64,000 nucleotides of DNA, from assembly GCA_035556215.1 (NCBI GenBank), contig DATMFI010000020.1, forward strand, positions 62,001 through 126,000, written 5' to 3'. The notes beneath the pieces are model-generated. The model ran no database searches. It was not told the origin of the DNA and saw nothing but the letters and a program-made list of their open reading frames with translations. The DNA comes from Palsa-892 sp035556215. GTDB taxonomy: Bacteria > Pseudomonadota > Alphaproteobacteria > Rhizobiales > Xanthobacteraceae. Positions within the stretch are counted from its first letter, which is position 1. Every line of letters begins with the position of its first letter. A program made the position numbers and the translations under genes. Below, piece after piece: positions 8,766-17,930 of this stretch.

Positions 8766-10748
8766 ATGAAACGGACTGAATCGCGCCTGTTGAAGGGTAT
8801 TTTCGTGACAATCGCCGTTCTCGCGGCGGCCCCTTCCCATGCGCAAAGCCAGTCCGACGTCGCCGCCGTCAAACAGGCGATCAGCTTCATCAAAAGCGAC
8901 GATGGCGGCAAGGCCCTTGCGATCGCCGACCGGCTGCAAAACCCGGCGGCGCGCAACCTCATCATCTGGCTTGGATTGCGTTCGACGCCGAAAGACATCG
9001 GCTTTGACCGCGCTGCCCAGTTTCTGCGCGAACACGGGAAATCCTGGCCCAGCACCTCGTTTATACGCCGCCGTGCCGAATATTTGCTCTACGAAGAAAA
9101 TCGCGACGCCAACACCGTCCGCTCCTTCTTCGGTCAGAGCACCCCGCTCACCGGCGAAGGAAAACTGATCCTGGCGAAAGCGCTCGCGGCGGCCGGTGAT
9201 CATCGCAACGCGGCGGCGCTCGCCCGCATGGCCTGGCGTGACGACAATCTCAACACCAAGAGCGAGCGCGACCTCCTCGCCTCTTTTCAGAACGTGCTGA
9301 CGCAGGACGATCATCGGCTGCGTTCGTACCGGATGTTTTCCGACGACAAGACCGATGCCGCCGTGCGCGCGGCGCAGCTCGCCGGCCCAGGCGACGGCGC
9401 AATCGCGCTGGCCCGCGCCGCCGTTCGCAAGAAAGCGATCAATGCGGGGCATCTCCTTGAAGCCGTGCCGGCTTCGCTTCGCAAGGATCAGAGCTACGTC
9501 TTTGCCCGCGCGCAATATTTACGTTTGAAGAAAGATCCGCGCGCTGCTGCCCGTGCTTTCGCCGATGCACCGCGCCACGTCGTCGGCGCCGACGAGTGGT
9601 GGAAGGAACGGCGCATTGTTGCGCGCCAATTGCTCGACCTTGGCGACTATCAGGCTGCCTACAAGGTCGCGCACGACGCCGCGATACCGGAGGCGGACAA
9701 CTATCAGGCGGACCGCTTATTCACCGCCGGCTGGATCGCGTTGCGCTTTTTGCACGATGCCGGAACCGCCAAACGGCTCTTCGCCGATATTCCGAAAGTC
9801 TCTGTCCATCCTGTCACCGTTTCGCGCGGTTATTATTGGTTAGGCCGCGCCGATGAAGCCAGCGGAGATAAGATCGGCGCACGCATCAATTATCAAAACG
9901 CTGCGCGTCACACCGTGACCTATTACGGGCAGCTTGCCCGCGCGCGGCTTGGGTTGAAGGATCTGCCGCTGCCGCATCTTTCAAAACCGCCGGCCGGCGA
10001 GCTTGCGGCGTTCGAGCGGCAGGAACCTATTCGGGCGCTGCGTCTCCTCTACGCCGCGGGCGCGCGCGAGCTTGCGATTCCGATCTATACCGATTTTGCC
10101 GACCGCGCCGGTAACGACACTGTCGGCTATCTGTTGCTCGCAAGCGTCGCCAGCGAAATGCACGATGCGCGCGCCATGGTGCTGATTGGCAAAGCGGCCA
10201 TGAACAAGGCCGTGCCGGCGGAGATGATCGGCTTTCCGACTTTCGGCATCCCGAAATACACGCATGTCGGGCCGCATGCCGACCCCTCGCTCGTTTACGC
10301 GATCGCGCGGCAAGAAAGCCAGTTCGATCAGCGCGTCGTCTCGATCGCAAATGCCAAGGGCCTGATGCAAGTCATCCCCTCGACCGCGCGCGCGATCGCG
10401 AAAAAATTCGGCTTGCACTGGGATGAGAAGAAGCTCGGCGGCGACCCGGTCTTCAATGTCCAGCTTGGCGCCGCGGAGCTTGGCGACCTGATGCAGGCTT
10501 ATCGCAACAGCTATGTGCTGACCTTCATCGGCTACAACGCCGGTCGCGGCCGCGCCAACCAGTGGATCAATCAATATGGCGACCCCCGCGACCCCAAGGT
10601 CGATATCGTCGATTGGGTCGAGCGCATCCCGCTTTCCGAAACGCGCTATTACGTCCAGCGGGTAATGGAAAATCTTCAGGTATATCAAGCACTTTCCGGC
10701 AATCGCCGGGGGCTCACCATCGAAGCGGATCTGCAGCGCGGCGGCTGA
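8766..10748 (+). CDS. Soluble lytic murein transglycosylase
   Basis: A 660-residue periplasmic enzyme that cleaves peptidoglycan between MurNAc and GlcNAc with formation of a 1,6-anhydro end. A signal peptide (LLKGIFVTIAVLAAAPSHA) is followed by a long alpha-helical superhelical region (about 30-480) and a C-terminal SLT domain: SLVYAIARQESQFD (catalytic Glu), ANAKGLMQVIPSTA and TFIGYNAGRGRANQW. Size and layout match Slt70-like enzymes. The ATG at 8766 is preferred, though two in-frame GTG codons lie 6-9 bp upstream. It converges with the TPR gene, whose stop is 1 bp away. Confidence 0.92.
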   Translation: MKRTESRLLKGIFVTIAVLAAAPSHAQSQSDVAAVKQAISFIKSDDGGKALAIADRLQNPAARNLIIWLGLRSTPKDIGFDRAAQFLREHGKSWPSTSFIRRRAEYLLYEENRDANTVRSFFGQSTPLTGEGKLILAKALAAAGDHRNAAALARMAWRDDNLNTKSERDLLASFQNVLTQDDHRLRSYRMFSDDKTDAAVRAAQLAGPGDGAIALARAAVRKKAINAGHLLEAVPASLRKDQSYVFARAQYLRLKKDPRAAARAFADAPRHVVGADEWWKERRIVARQLLDLGDYQAAYKVAHDAAIPEADNYQADRLFTAGWIALRFLHDAGTAKRLFADIPKVSVHPVTVSRGYYWLGRADEASGDKIGARINYQNAARHTVTYYGQLARARLGLKDLPLPHLSKPPAGELAAFERQEPIRALRLLYAAGARELAIPIYTDFADRAGNDTVGYLLLASVASEMHDARAMVLIGKAAMNKAVPAEMIGFPTFGIPKYTHVGPHADPSLVYAIARQESQFDQRVVSIANAKGLMQVIPSTARAIAKKFGLHWDEKKLGGDPVFNVQLGAAELGDLMQAYRNSYVLTFIGYNAGRGRANQWINQYGDPRDPKVDIVDWVERIPLSETRYYVQRVMENLQVYQALSGNRRGLTIEADLQRGG

Positions 10749-10749
10749 T

Positions 10750-12654
10750 TTATTTTTTTAGACCGCTTGCAAAAGCCGCGATCTCGGGCGTGATCGAAGC
10801 GATCAGATCAGACCACGATTGCCCCGGCTGCTGGCGCACAATCCGCGCGCCCGGATACCACGGCGAGTCTTTGCGATCGCGAAACCAGTACCAAAATTTT
10901 CCGTGCCCATGCGGCAAGAGAACCCAAACCGGCTTACCCAACGCACCGGCGATGTGAGCAGTCGTATTGCTGACGGTCACGACCGCATCGCACGCGACGA
11001 TGAGCGCCGCGAGCCCGTCGATGTCTTTCATGTTATCGATTTCGTCGAGATGCGTAATCGAGACGCCGGTTTTTTTGCGGCAGGCGTCAAGCTCCCTCGC
11101 CGTGTCGCCATATTGCAGATCGACAAACCCAAATCCGGGTTGCTGCAGAAGCGGCTGGAAATCGCAGATGTCGGCACTTTTCAAGTCGCCAAATTTCGGA
11201 TTGGCGCTACGCCAGGAAAGCCCGACGATCGCTTTTCCAGGCTCACCAATTTGAGCTCGCAACTTTTCGGCGCACTCCGATGAGGCAAACAGATACGGAC
11301 GCCGAGGAAAATCCTGCCAATCCAGCCGAAAGAATTTTCCAAGGCTGCCGATCGGCAGATGTGCGTTCGCGGCAACCCGCTCTTTTGCCAGCTGATCCAT
11401 GTCGCGCGCGATGACCTGAATTTTCGGAAACGACCGCGCCATCAGCGGCACTAGCCGCGGATCCGTTTCCAGAATGATCTTGTTCGCCCGCCGCTGCGCA
11501 TCTTCCAGGATGCTGGTGTATACGATCTCGTCGCCCAATCCCTGCTCGCCCCAAATGAACAGGGTTTCGACATGGCTGCCATCCCATAGCGGATACGAGT
11601 ACTCCCGAAGCTTGGGGCCTTTGTTTTCTTCAAGAAATCTTGTCTCATAGTCTTTCCACCCCAATGGGAAACGTCCCAGCGACAGGTTCATCAATCCCCT
11701 GTTATATGAGCTCTTCTTGAACTCGGGATTTCGTCTGTTCAATTCCTCGTATTGCCGCTCGGCTTCATCGACCCGATGAAGAATGCTCAGTGAGTTGGCC
11801 AGCCCTAAACGGGCCGGTTCCAGATCGCTGTCCAATTCAAGCGCTTTTTGAAAATACGGAACGGCTGCCTCGTCGCGACTCGTCCGCTGCAAGAAACCGC
11901 CAATGGTGCCGTAATCTTCAGCGCTTTCCGGTTTTCTCTTGAAGCCTTCCTCCGCAACCGCTTCGGCTTCTTTGGGAGCCTTCGTTTCTTGCAAGCAGAT
12001 CGCGAGCTTGAAAAATGTGCTTACGGCATTCGATCCAAGCCGGATCGCTTCATGCAGATACGGAATCGCCCGATCATAAAAATCAATGGCGATCATGATA
12101 CTGGCGGCGCCGAGATAGCCCTCCTGCCGCATCGGCTGCAACTTGATCGCCTGATTGATGGTATCAAGTGCTTCCAGAGATTGTCCGATCTTCTGAAGAA
12201 CATTGGCAATATTCAGGTACGCTTCAAAAAACCCAGGCTGCAACCTAACCGCAGCCTGGTAAGCGCCGAGCGCTTCTTCCATTTTTCCCAAACTCTTGAG
12301 CGATGCACCCAAATTATTTTGCGCCTGTGCGTCATTCGGATCCAGCCGGATCGCTTGCTCAAAGTGACTGACTGCCTCCTCATACCTGGCGAGGCCGTGC
12401 AATATTGTGCCAAGGTTATAATGCGCGGGGCCTTGATCGGGATCGATCGCCAAGGCGCGCTTGATGGCCCCGGCTGCATCTTCCAATCGCCCAGCCTGCA
12501 TGAGCGAAACGCCAAGCAGATTCAGCGCTCCGATGTTCTTCGGCTCATGCCGCAGGATTGCTTGATAGATCGGTATCGCTTCGGCGAACCGACCATGCTG
12601 AAGCAAAGCCATGGCACGCGCGAAATCCTGGGCGTTCTGTTGCGCTTGGTTCAT
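10750..12654 (-). CDS. TPR-repeat protein with GT9-like glycosyltransferase C-terminal domain
   Basis: A 634-residue cytoplasmic protein. Residues about 5-330 are consecutive tetratricopeptide repeats (for example IGALNLLGVSLMQAGRLEDA and AHYNLGTILHGLARYEEAVS). The C-terminal half resembles heptosyltransferase/GT9-type folds: FIWGEQGLGDEIVYTS, then IVACDAVVTVSNTTAHIAGA and GKPVWVLLPHG. Such TPR-GT fusions are thought to glycosylate proteins or assemble surface glycans; donor and acceptor are unknown. No signal peptide. It is divergent from the alpha/beta hydrolase gene at 12723. Confidence 0.8.
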   Translation of the reverse strand: MNQAQQNAQDFARAMALLQHGRFAEAIPIYQAILRHEPKNIGALNLLGVSLMQAGRLEDAAGAIKRALAIDPDQGPAHYNLGTILHGLARYEEAVSHFEQAIRLDPNDAQAQNNLGASLKSLGKMEEALGAYQAAVRLQPGFFEAYLNIANVLQKIGQSLEALDTINQAIKLQPMRQEGYLGAASIMIAIDFYDRAIPYLHEAIRLGSNAVSTFFKLAICLQETKAPKEAEAVAEEGFKRKPESAEDYGTIGGFLQRTSRDEAAVPYFQKALELDSDLEPARLGLANSLSILHRVDEAERQYEELNRRNPEFKKSSYNRGLMNLSLGRFPLGWKDYETRFLEENKGPKLREYSYPLWDGSHVETLFIWGEQGLGDEIVYTSILEDAQRRANKIILETDPRLVPLMARSFPKIQVIARDMDQLAKERVAANAHLPIGSLGKFFRLDWQDFPRRPYLFASSECAEKLRAQIGEPGKAIVGLSWRSANPKFGDLKSADICDFQPLLQQPGFGFVDLQYGDTARELDACRKKTGVSITHLDEIDNMKDIDGLAALIVACDAVVTVSNTTAHIAGALGKPVWVLLPHGHGKFWYWFRDRKDSPWYPGARIVRQQPGQSWSDLIASITPEIAAFASGLKK

Positions 12655-12722
12655 TTCACAAATCTATATACTGGCTGTCTTGCCGCTCATAATGCCTAGG
12701 CTCACTACCAACAAGCCGCATC

Positions 12723-13601
12723 ATGCCTGATTTCATTGAGGATTTCTGGTTTACCTCCTCCGATGGACTGAGGCACCATGCCCTATCGGCCGGGCGACGT
12801 TCCGAAGACCGCTCGCCGGTGATCTGCCTGCCGGGGATTTCTCGCACGGCGGAGGATTTCCGCACACTGCTCAAAGCCTTTATTGAAAACGGCCCGCCGC
12901 GCCAGGTACTGGCGCTCGACTCGCGGGGGCGCGGGCTATCGCAATACGACAGCAATCCCGCGAATTACTCTATCCCGATTGAATTGGGCGATCTCGTAAA
13001 GCTGCTCGGTGAACAGGAGATCGAGCGCGCCATTTTCATCGGCACTTCGCGTGGCGGACTGCTGACGATGACACTCGCCTCAATCATGCCGCAGGCCATC
13101 GCCGGCGCAGTTCTGAACGACATCGGTCCCGTCATTGAAATGGCAGGACTCTTGCGCATCAAAGGTTACGTCGGAAAAATGAACCCGCCGCGATCTTGGC
13201 CGGAGGCTATTGCCAGTTTGAAGAAAGTGATGGGCGCACAATTTCCCGCTTTCAATGAGCAGGACTGGGAAAGTTACGCGCGGCGGACATGGAGCGACAG
13301 CTTCAAACCCCTCTCCGACCCTGCGCTCGCCGAAGCATTTCAAGGCATTGATGCCTCTACCCCGCCGCCAACTCTCTGGCCGCAGTTCGAAATACTAGCG
13401 AAAGCCGCGCCTGTGCTTGTGATACGTGGCGAGCATTCTGATCTTTTATCGCGCGAAACGGCCGATGAGATGAAACGGAGAGGCAAGAACATCGTGGCAA
13501 TCGAAATTGCCGGCCAGGGGCACGCCCCGATAATCGAACACACCGAAATTACTGCGCAGATTTTACGCTTCGTGGAACGATGTGATCGACAGATAAGGTA
13601 A
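12723..13601 (+). CDS. Alpha/beta hydrolase
   Basis: A 292-residue cytoplasmic hydrolase. VICLPGISRTAEDFRTL gives the oxyanion region and FIGTSRGGLLTM the GXSXG nucleophile elbow. RGEHSDLLSRET carries the likely catalytic Asp, and IAGQGHAPII the catalytic His. All triad elements are present, so it should be active, but the substrate cannot be predicted. The gene starts 68 bp from the divergent TPR-glycosyltransferase gene. Confidence 0.85.
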   Translation: MPDFIEDFWFTSSDGLRHHALSAGRRSEDRSPVICLPGISRTAEDFRTLLKAFIENGPPRQVLALDSRGRGLSQYDSNPANYSIPIELGDLVKLLGEQEIERAIFIGTSRGGLLTMTLASIMPQAIAGAVLNDIGPVIEMAGLLRIKGYVGKMNPPRSWPEAIASLKKVMGAQFPAFNEQDWESYARRTWSDSFKPLSDPALAEAFQGIDASTPPPTLWPQFEILAKAAPVLVIRGEHSDLLSRETADEMKRRGKNIVAIEIAGQGHAPIIEHTEITAQILRFVERCDRQIR

Positions 13602-13636
13602 CAAGCACCAGCCACCAGCTTTTCAATAGATCTCAC

Positions 13637-13670
13637 CACAAAGAAAAACCCCGCACAAAGAAAAACCCCG
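13637..13670. repeat. Perfect 17-bp tandem duplication
   Basis: The unit CACAAAGAAAAACCCCG occurs twice back to back (13637-13653 and 13654-13670). The second copy provides the T-tract and the distal part of the stem of the porin terminator, so the repeat is a partial terminator duplication. Confidence 0.85.
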
Positions 13671-13690
13671 GCGATTTCTCGCCGGGGTTT
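13663..13690 (-). terminator. Strong terminator of the porin gene
   Basis: A perfect 12-bp stem (AAACCCCGGCGA / TCGCCGGGGTTT) with a 4-nt loop lies 22 bp past the porin stop. On the minus strand it runs into TTTTTCTTTG. This is a classical rho-independent terminator for a highly expressed gene. Confidence 0.85.
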
Positions 13691-13712
13691 CCGTATTCAG
13701 ACTTGTGTCCGA

Positions 13713-15047
13713 TTACCAGTAACGAGTGACGCGGAACGCGCCGCCCCACCAGCTCTGGCTGTCGTTCGCAGGCGCACCTGCAAGAGCCGTCGTACCGGAG
13801 GTCTTGAGGTCGTTCCAGTACAGTTCGGTGCCGATGTCGAGGTTCTTGACCGGCGACCAGATCAGGTTGCCGACGACCTGATGCAAGCGCGCATCGGGGA
13901 AGCCAGCTGTGTTACCCGCAGACGGAGTATCAACCTTCAAGTAGCCGTAGCCGATCGTCGAACGCAGAGTCGGCGTCCAGAAGTGGCGGAACTGAGCGTT
14001 GACCGAATAAGCCTTGGTCAGCTCCATACCAGCGGCGCCACCCGTGGCATAAGCATCCATCGGGTTGAAGAACGGGCCACCGTTGCTGGTCACGTAGGAC
14101 AGTGTTGAAGCCTTCGTGTACGAACTGGCGTTGATGCCGGTGAAGGCAACTGCGCCCTTCGACCAGACACCTTCGATCTGGAAGCTGTCGTTGGCGCCGA
14201 TCATCGGAAGCTTGAAGTTCAAGCCGCCGAGGAAAGCGTAGCCGTATTCGACACTATTCGGAGCCGGAGTGACATCGTTGATCTTAACCTGATGGATCGC
14301 ACCAGCGATCTGTGCATCACCCCAAGCCTGGCTGACGCGGATATTCGCGATGAAGTCCGGCATGAACTGAGCAGCGTACAGGTCAGTGCCCGCAGTCGTC
14401 GGATCATAGCCGCCAGCCAGAATACGCGAACGGCGAGCCGTACCGTCTTCCATCGAGATCGACGCCGAGATGCCCTGACCGAGCTGCGCGGTGTAGGCGA
14501 TCATCGGAGAAGTGCTGACCGACTTGCTCGAGAAGGTGAACATCGTCATGTGCGGGACGAAGTCGAAGAACGAACCCGCGAGACCGAAGGTGAAGCCGGC
14601 GAACTGAATGAACGCCGCATTCCAGTACCAGGACGAGTTACCCGTGTTGGCCTGCGACCAAGTCTGACCGTTCGCAGCGGTATCCCACTGGAAGCCAGCC
14701 GACAAGTACGAACGGAGCGTGCCGTACTCGGTGTTGGTGCGGGCGTCGAAGATCATCGACGAACGGATACGGAAGGCCGTCCAGTCGTCCGTACGGTCAC
14801 GGGTCGCGCCCGTACCGAGGTTACCGGTATCGCCACGGTTGTTGACCGAGAAATCCGAGAAGAGGAATCCGCCGACGCGAAGGCAGATGTCAGTGCCCGG
14901 AATGTAGTAGAAACCAGCGCCGTACGCAGAGCAGACCTTCACGTACTCGACCGGCTTGGCCTTGACGGGAAGATCGGCAGCCTGCGCCCCAGCGACAGCG
15001 AACATAGCCGCTGCGGAGCCGAGGATAAGGCTCTTAAAATTCTTCAT
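13713..15047 (-). CDS. Outer-membrane porin (Porin_2/Omp2b-like, Bradyrhizobium type)
   Basis: A 444-residue outer-membrane beta-barrel that forms a general diffusion channel. The signal peptide LILGSAAAMFAVAGAQA is followed by ADLPVKAKPVEYVKVCSAYG, then FYYIPGTDICLRVGG, the hallmark N-terminus of Hyphomicrobiales porins. The protein ends in an aromatic residue (FRVTRYW), needed for barrel insertion. The ATG at 15047 is preceded by a strong GGAGGT Shine-Dalgarno. The frame is open upstream, but the signal peptide fixes the start. It has its own strong terminator and a long upstream leader, so expression is probably monocistronic and regulated. Confidence 0.93.
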   Translation of the reverse strand: MKNFKSLILGSAAAMFAVAGAQAADLPVKAKPVEYVKVCSAYGAGFYYIPGTDICLRVGGFLFSDFSVNNRGDTGNLGTGATRDRTDDWTAFRIRSSMIFDARTNTEYGTLRSYLSAGFQWDTAANGQTWSQANTGNSSWYWNAAFIQFAGFTFGLAGSFFDFVPHMTMFTFSSKSVSTSPMIAYTAQLGQGISASISMEDGTARRSRILAGGYDPTTAGTDLYAAQFMPDFIANIRVSQAWGDAQIAGAIHQVKINDVTPAPNSVEYGYAFLGGLNFKLPMIGANDSFQIEGVWSKGAVAFTGINASSYTKASTLSYVTSNGGPFFNPMDAYATGGAAGMELTKAYSVNAQFRHFWTPTLRSTIGYGYLKVDTPSAGNTAGFPDARLHQVVGNLIWSPVKNLDIGTELYWNDLKTSGTTALAGAPANDSQSWWGGAFRVTRYW

Positions 15048-15349
15048 TGTGACCTCCAAGTTCTCTCTCATTTTCGAGGGAGCGGGTTCCGAATCCTTAG
15101 GATGCAGCACGCACCCCTCGAAGGTTCCCTGATTCCCAGCTGAACCACCCAGCCCTTCCGTGTGAAAGGTATGGACAGGACGACCCCAGTTCCCCCACCC
15201 GTGGAGTTCCCTGTCGTCGCACGAAGCAGACTACTCGAACCCGTTTGCCGTTCAACGAATAACGAGCGTTTTGACGCCATCGAACGACGCTTTTCCCGGG
15301 GGTGTTGCACAAACATCACGCGAGCGTGAGCAAAGGGGGAAATAGCTTT

Positions 15350-15379
15350 TATATCCCAGTTAGTTACACGGAAACACAA
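15350..15379 (-). promoter_or_regulatory. Candidate porin promoter
   Basis: On the minus strand TTGTGT (15374-15379) and GATATA (15350-15355) are 18 bp apart in an AT-rich stretch, a fair sigma-70-like match. If used, the porin mRNA would carry a 5' leader of about 300 nt. This is a reading of hexamers only; other promoters in the region are possible. Confidence 0.3.
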
Positions 15380-15491
15380 AGGTCAAAAAGGTCGCTGTTT
15401 TGGGCTCGAAATCGCGTCACCAAACAACAGATAATGGTTTAATGGTACCTCCATCATAATGCGCGAATTAACAACTACTCCGGCTGGCGGC

Positions 15492-15535
15492 TGGCGCCCT
15501 TCGGGCTGATTCTGATCAGAATCCAGCCGGCGCCA
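15492..15535. repeat. Nested palindrome / long stem-loop
   Basis: Outer arms TGGCGCC and GGCGCCA enclose GGCT...AGCC, which in turn enclose a perfect 16-bp palindrome GATTCTGATCAGAATC (15508-15523). There is no T-run on either side, so it is not a standard terminator. It may be a dispersed palindromic element or an RNA structure. Confidence 0.6.
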
Positions 15536-15657
15536 CATTCAGATGAATGGGCCCATCCGGAAACAGGACTAAAAGCCCCAATAAAGGATTATATACCTCG
15601 TACGGCGATAGACGACGTAACGGGGGCACGACATACCCGGCGTGATTTCGAAGAAGA

Positions 15658-15751
15658 TGGCGGAGACGGAGGGATTCGAACCCTCGATACGGGATAAACC
15701 CCGTATAACGGTTTAGCAAACCGCCGCCTTCAGCCTCTCGGCCACGTCTCC
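15658..15751 (-). tRNA. tRNA-Ser(GCU)
   Basis: On the minus strand the gene starts GGAGACGTGGCCGAGAGG and ends GGTTCGAATCCCTCCGTCTC followed by CGCCA. The 7-bp acceptor stem GGAGACG/CGTCTCC is perfect, the T-loop GTTCGAATC is standard, and CCA is encoded. The anticodon loop is TTGCTAA (anticodon GCT, reading AGC/AGU), and a long variable arm (TACGGGGTTTATCCCGTA) identifies it as a class II serine tRNA. Confidence 0.96.
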
Positions 15752-15879
15752 TGCTCAGCATCACGTATATTTTCCCCTCCCTCCCGTCAAACGGCTTGGT
15801 GAGCGGCAGCGGCTTTCGGCCGGAACCTGGATGTGCCAAGAACCGCCTTTCCATTCGCACGGAAATCCGCCGGCAAACG

Positions 15880-17877
15880 ATGCAAGATCCTCGCGCCCAG
15901 TTTCAGCACGCCCTCAGCTTGCATCAGCGCGGACGGATCGACGAAGCGGAGCAGATCTACAAAACCATTTTGCGCAGCCAGCCGAAATATTTCGACGCGA
16001 TCTTCGCGCTCGGCATTGTCTATCTGCAAAGAAACGAATTTCGTGCCGCCGAAAAACAGTTTGGCCTCGCGATCAAAATCAATCCGAACAACAGCCCGCT
16101 GCAGAACAATCTCGGCAGCACCCTGCTCGGCTTGAACCGGCCGCAGGAAGCGCTCGCTGCCTACGACCGGGCGCTCGCGCTGGATCCCGTAAATTGGGAA
16201 GCTCATTACAATCGCGGCAACGCCCTTGCCGCACTGAAACGCTTCGAGCAGGCACTCGCAAGTTACGATAAGTCGATCGCACTATTTCCGCATAACGCCG
16301 AAGTGCACGACAACCGGGGGACCACCCTCGCGAATCTTCAGCGTTACGACGAAGCGCTCGCGAGTTTCACGCGCGCGATCCAGTTGAATCCCAATCATGC
16401 CCGCGCCTATGCCAACCGCGCTCCTACGCACGCGCACTTCAAACAATACGAAAAGGCCCTTCAGGATTACGACAAGGCGCTCTCGCTCGATCCGTCCCTG
16501 GATTATCTGTTCAGCAATCGCTTCATGATGACGCTGTTCAACTGCCGTTGGGATGACAACTACGGCAAGGGTTGCCAATTCATCATCGAAGGTATTCGCA
16601 ACAAGACACTGAAAGCCGAGCCTTTCGTTCTGCTCTCCTTGCCGTCCACCGCAGAGGATCAACTCGCCTGCGCCGCGCGCTACATTGAAGATAAAGAGCC
16701 GCCCGCACCACGAATGCCATGGCACGGCCGGCGATACGCACACGACCGTATCCGGATCGGCTATGTCTCATCCGACTTTCACAATCATCCCGTGAGCCAT
16801 CTCATCGCCGGCGTATTGGAGGCGCATGATCGTGAGCGCTTCATGGTGCACGGTTTCTCTACAGGGCGCGCGAAGGAAAATGACGGATATCGCGAACGGA
16901 TTTCGCGATCGCTGGAGGTTTTCGTCGACGCTCGAACGATGGATCGCGATTCCCTCGTCGAGCGCATTCGCGCAGCCGAGATCGATATTCTGATCGACCT
17001 GAACGGCCACACCATCGGCCGCCGGACCGATATTTTTGCCGTCCGCCCCGCGCCTGTTCAGGTCAATTATCTTGGCTATCCCGGCACGATGGGTGCCAGC
17101 TACATCGATTACATCATCGCGGATCAGCACTTGATCCCGGATGCAGACCGGGACGCCTATTCAGAGAAAGTCGTTTATATGCCCGACAGCTACCAGGCCA
17201 ACGACAACAAACGGGCGATCGCCAAACAAGCTTCATCCCGCAAGGATCACGGCCTTCCCGACGACGGCTTCGTCTTCTGCTCTTTCAATAATACCTTCAA
17301 GATCACGCCGGATATTTTCGATGTCTGGATGCGTCTGTTGCATGCTGTTCCCGGCAGCGTGCTCTGGCTGTTCTCCGAGCATCAGGCGACTACGGAAAAC
17401 CTCCAGCGGGAAGCAGAGCGCCGAAATGTCCCTGCGAGCCGTTTGGTGTTCGCTGGCCGGCAGCCGCTCGATCAGCATCTCGCGCGCCATCGTCTCGCCG
17501 ATCTCTTCCTCGATACGCGCTATTACAACGCACACACCACGGCGAGCGACGCATTATGGACCGGCCTTCCTGTCCTGACCTGCGAAGGCGAAACTTTCGC
17601 GGGGCGCGTAGCGAGCAGCCTTCTCCACGCTGTCGGCCTTCCCGAACTGGTTACGCGCTCCCTCGAAGAATATGAAAAGCTCGCGCTGCAGCTTGCAACG
17701 CAGCCGGACAGGATCGCTGCGATCAAGAGCAAGCTCGCGAACAACCTCTCCGCCGCTCCGCTGTTCGACACCGAGCGCTATACCCGGCATCTCGAAGCGG
17801 CCTACCAGCGCATGTGGGAAATCTCGCAGAAGGGCAAGGCGCCCCAGAGTTTCGCGGTCGAACCGCTGCCGCGCTGA
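15880..17877 (+). CDS. TPR-repeat O-GlcNAc-transferase-like protein (GT41)
   Basis: A 665-residue cytoplasmic protein with the architecture of eukaryotic OGT/SPINDLY. About six tetratricopeptide repeats fill residues 5-215 (for example YNRGNALAALKRFEQALASY). The GT41 catalytic lobes follow: RIRIGYVSSDFHNHPVSHLI (the catalytic-His region), EIDILIDLNGHTIGRRTDI, VQVNYLGYPGTMGASYIDY and HTTASDALWTGLPVLT. Bacterial members are predicted to transfer a sugar from a nucleotide-sugar to protein or glycan acceptors; the substrate is unknown here. The ATG at 15880 is where the TPRs begin, although the frame is open 84 bp upstream. Confidence 0.88.
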   Translation: MQDPRAQFQHALSLHQRGRIDEAEQIYKTILRSQPKYFDAIFALGIVYLQRNEFRAAEKQFGLAIKINPNNSPLQNNLGSTLLGLNRPQEALAAYDRALALDPVNWEAHYNRGNALAALKRFEQALASYDKSIALFPHNAEVHDNRGTTLANLQRYDEALASFTRAIQLNPNHARAYANRAPTHAHFKQYEKALQDYDKALSLDPSLDYLFSNRFMMTLFNCRWDDNYGKGCQFIIEGIRNKTLKAEPFVLLSLPSTAEDQLACAARYIEDKEPPAPRMPWHGRRYAHDRIRIGYVSSDFHNHPVSHLIAGVLEAHDRERFMVHGFSTGRAKENDGYRERISRSLEVFVDARTMDRDSLVERIRAAEIDILIDLNGHTIGRRTDIFAVRPAPVQVNYLGYPGTMGASYIDYIIADQHLIPDADRDAYSEKVVYMPDSYQANDNKRAIAKQASSRKDHGLPDDGFVFCSFNNTFKITPDIFDVWMRLLHAVPGSVLWLFSEHQATTENLQREAERRNVPASRLVFAGRQPLDQHLARHRLADLFLDTRYYNAHTTASDALWTGLPVLTCEGETFAGRVASSLLHAVGLPELVTRSLEEYEKLALQLATQPDRIAAIKSKLANNLSAAPLFDTERYTRHLEAAYQRMWEISQKGKAPQSFAVEPLPR

Positions 17878-17885
17878 AAAAAGAA

Positions 17886-17905
17886 CGGCGGCCTTTCGGC
17901 CGCCG
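17886..17905 (-). terminator. Terminator after the OFA transporter operon
   Basis: An 8-bp GC-only stem (CGGCGGCC / GGCCGCCG) with loop TTTC lies 25 bp past the small-subunit stop. On the minus strand it is followed by TTCTTTTTTC. It also sits immediately after the plus-strand GT41 gene and may limit read-through from both sides. Confidence 0.75.
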
Positions 17906-17930
17906 CTCGATTACATCGCTTCGCTCAAGC

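Larger units (their letters stand above)
15048..15657. other. 610-bp gene-free region: porin leader and tRNA-flanking DNA
   Basis: No credible coding sequence is seen on either strand. The half nearest the porin (15048-15340) is GC-rich and would be its 5' leader. The part at 15340-15480 is AT-rich and promoter-like. The remainder contains a large palindromic structure (15492-15535) before tRNA-Ser. Open frames here lack family resemblance and plausible starts. Confidence 0.6.

Noticed and set aside
15516..15860. A minus-strand open frame spanning tRNA-Ser
   Set aside because: It reads through a perfect tRNA gene and the start of another gene; no protein resemblance.
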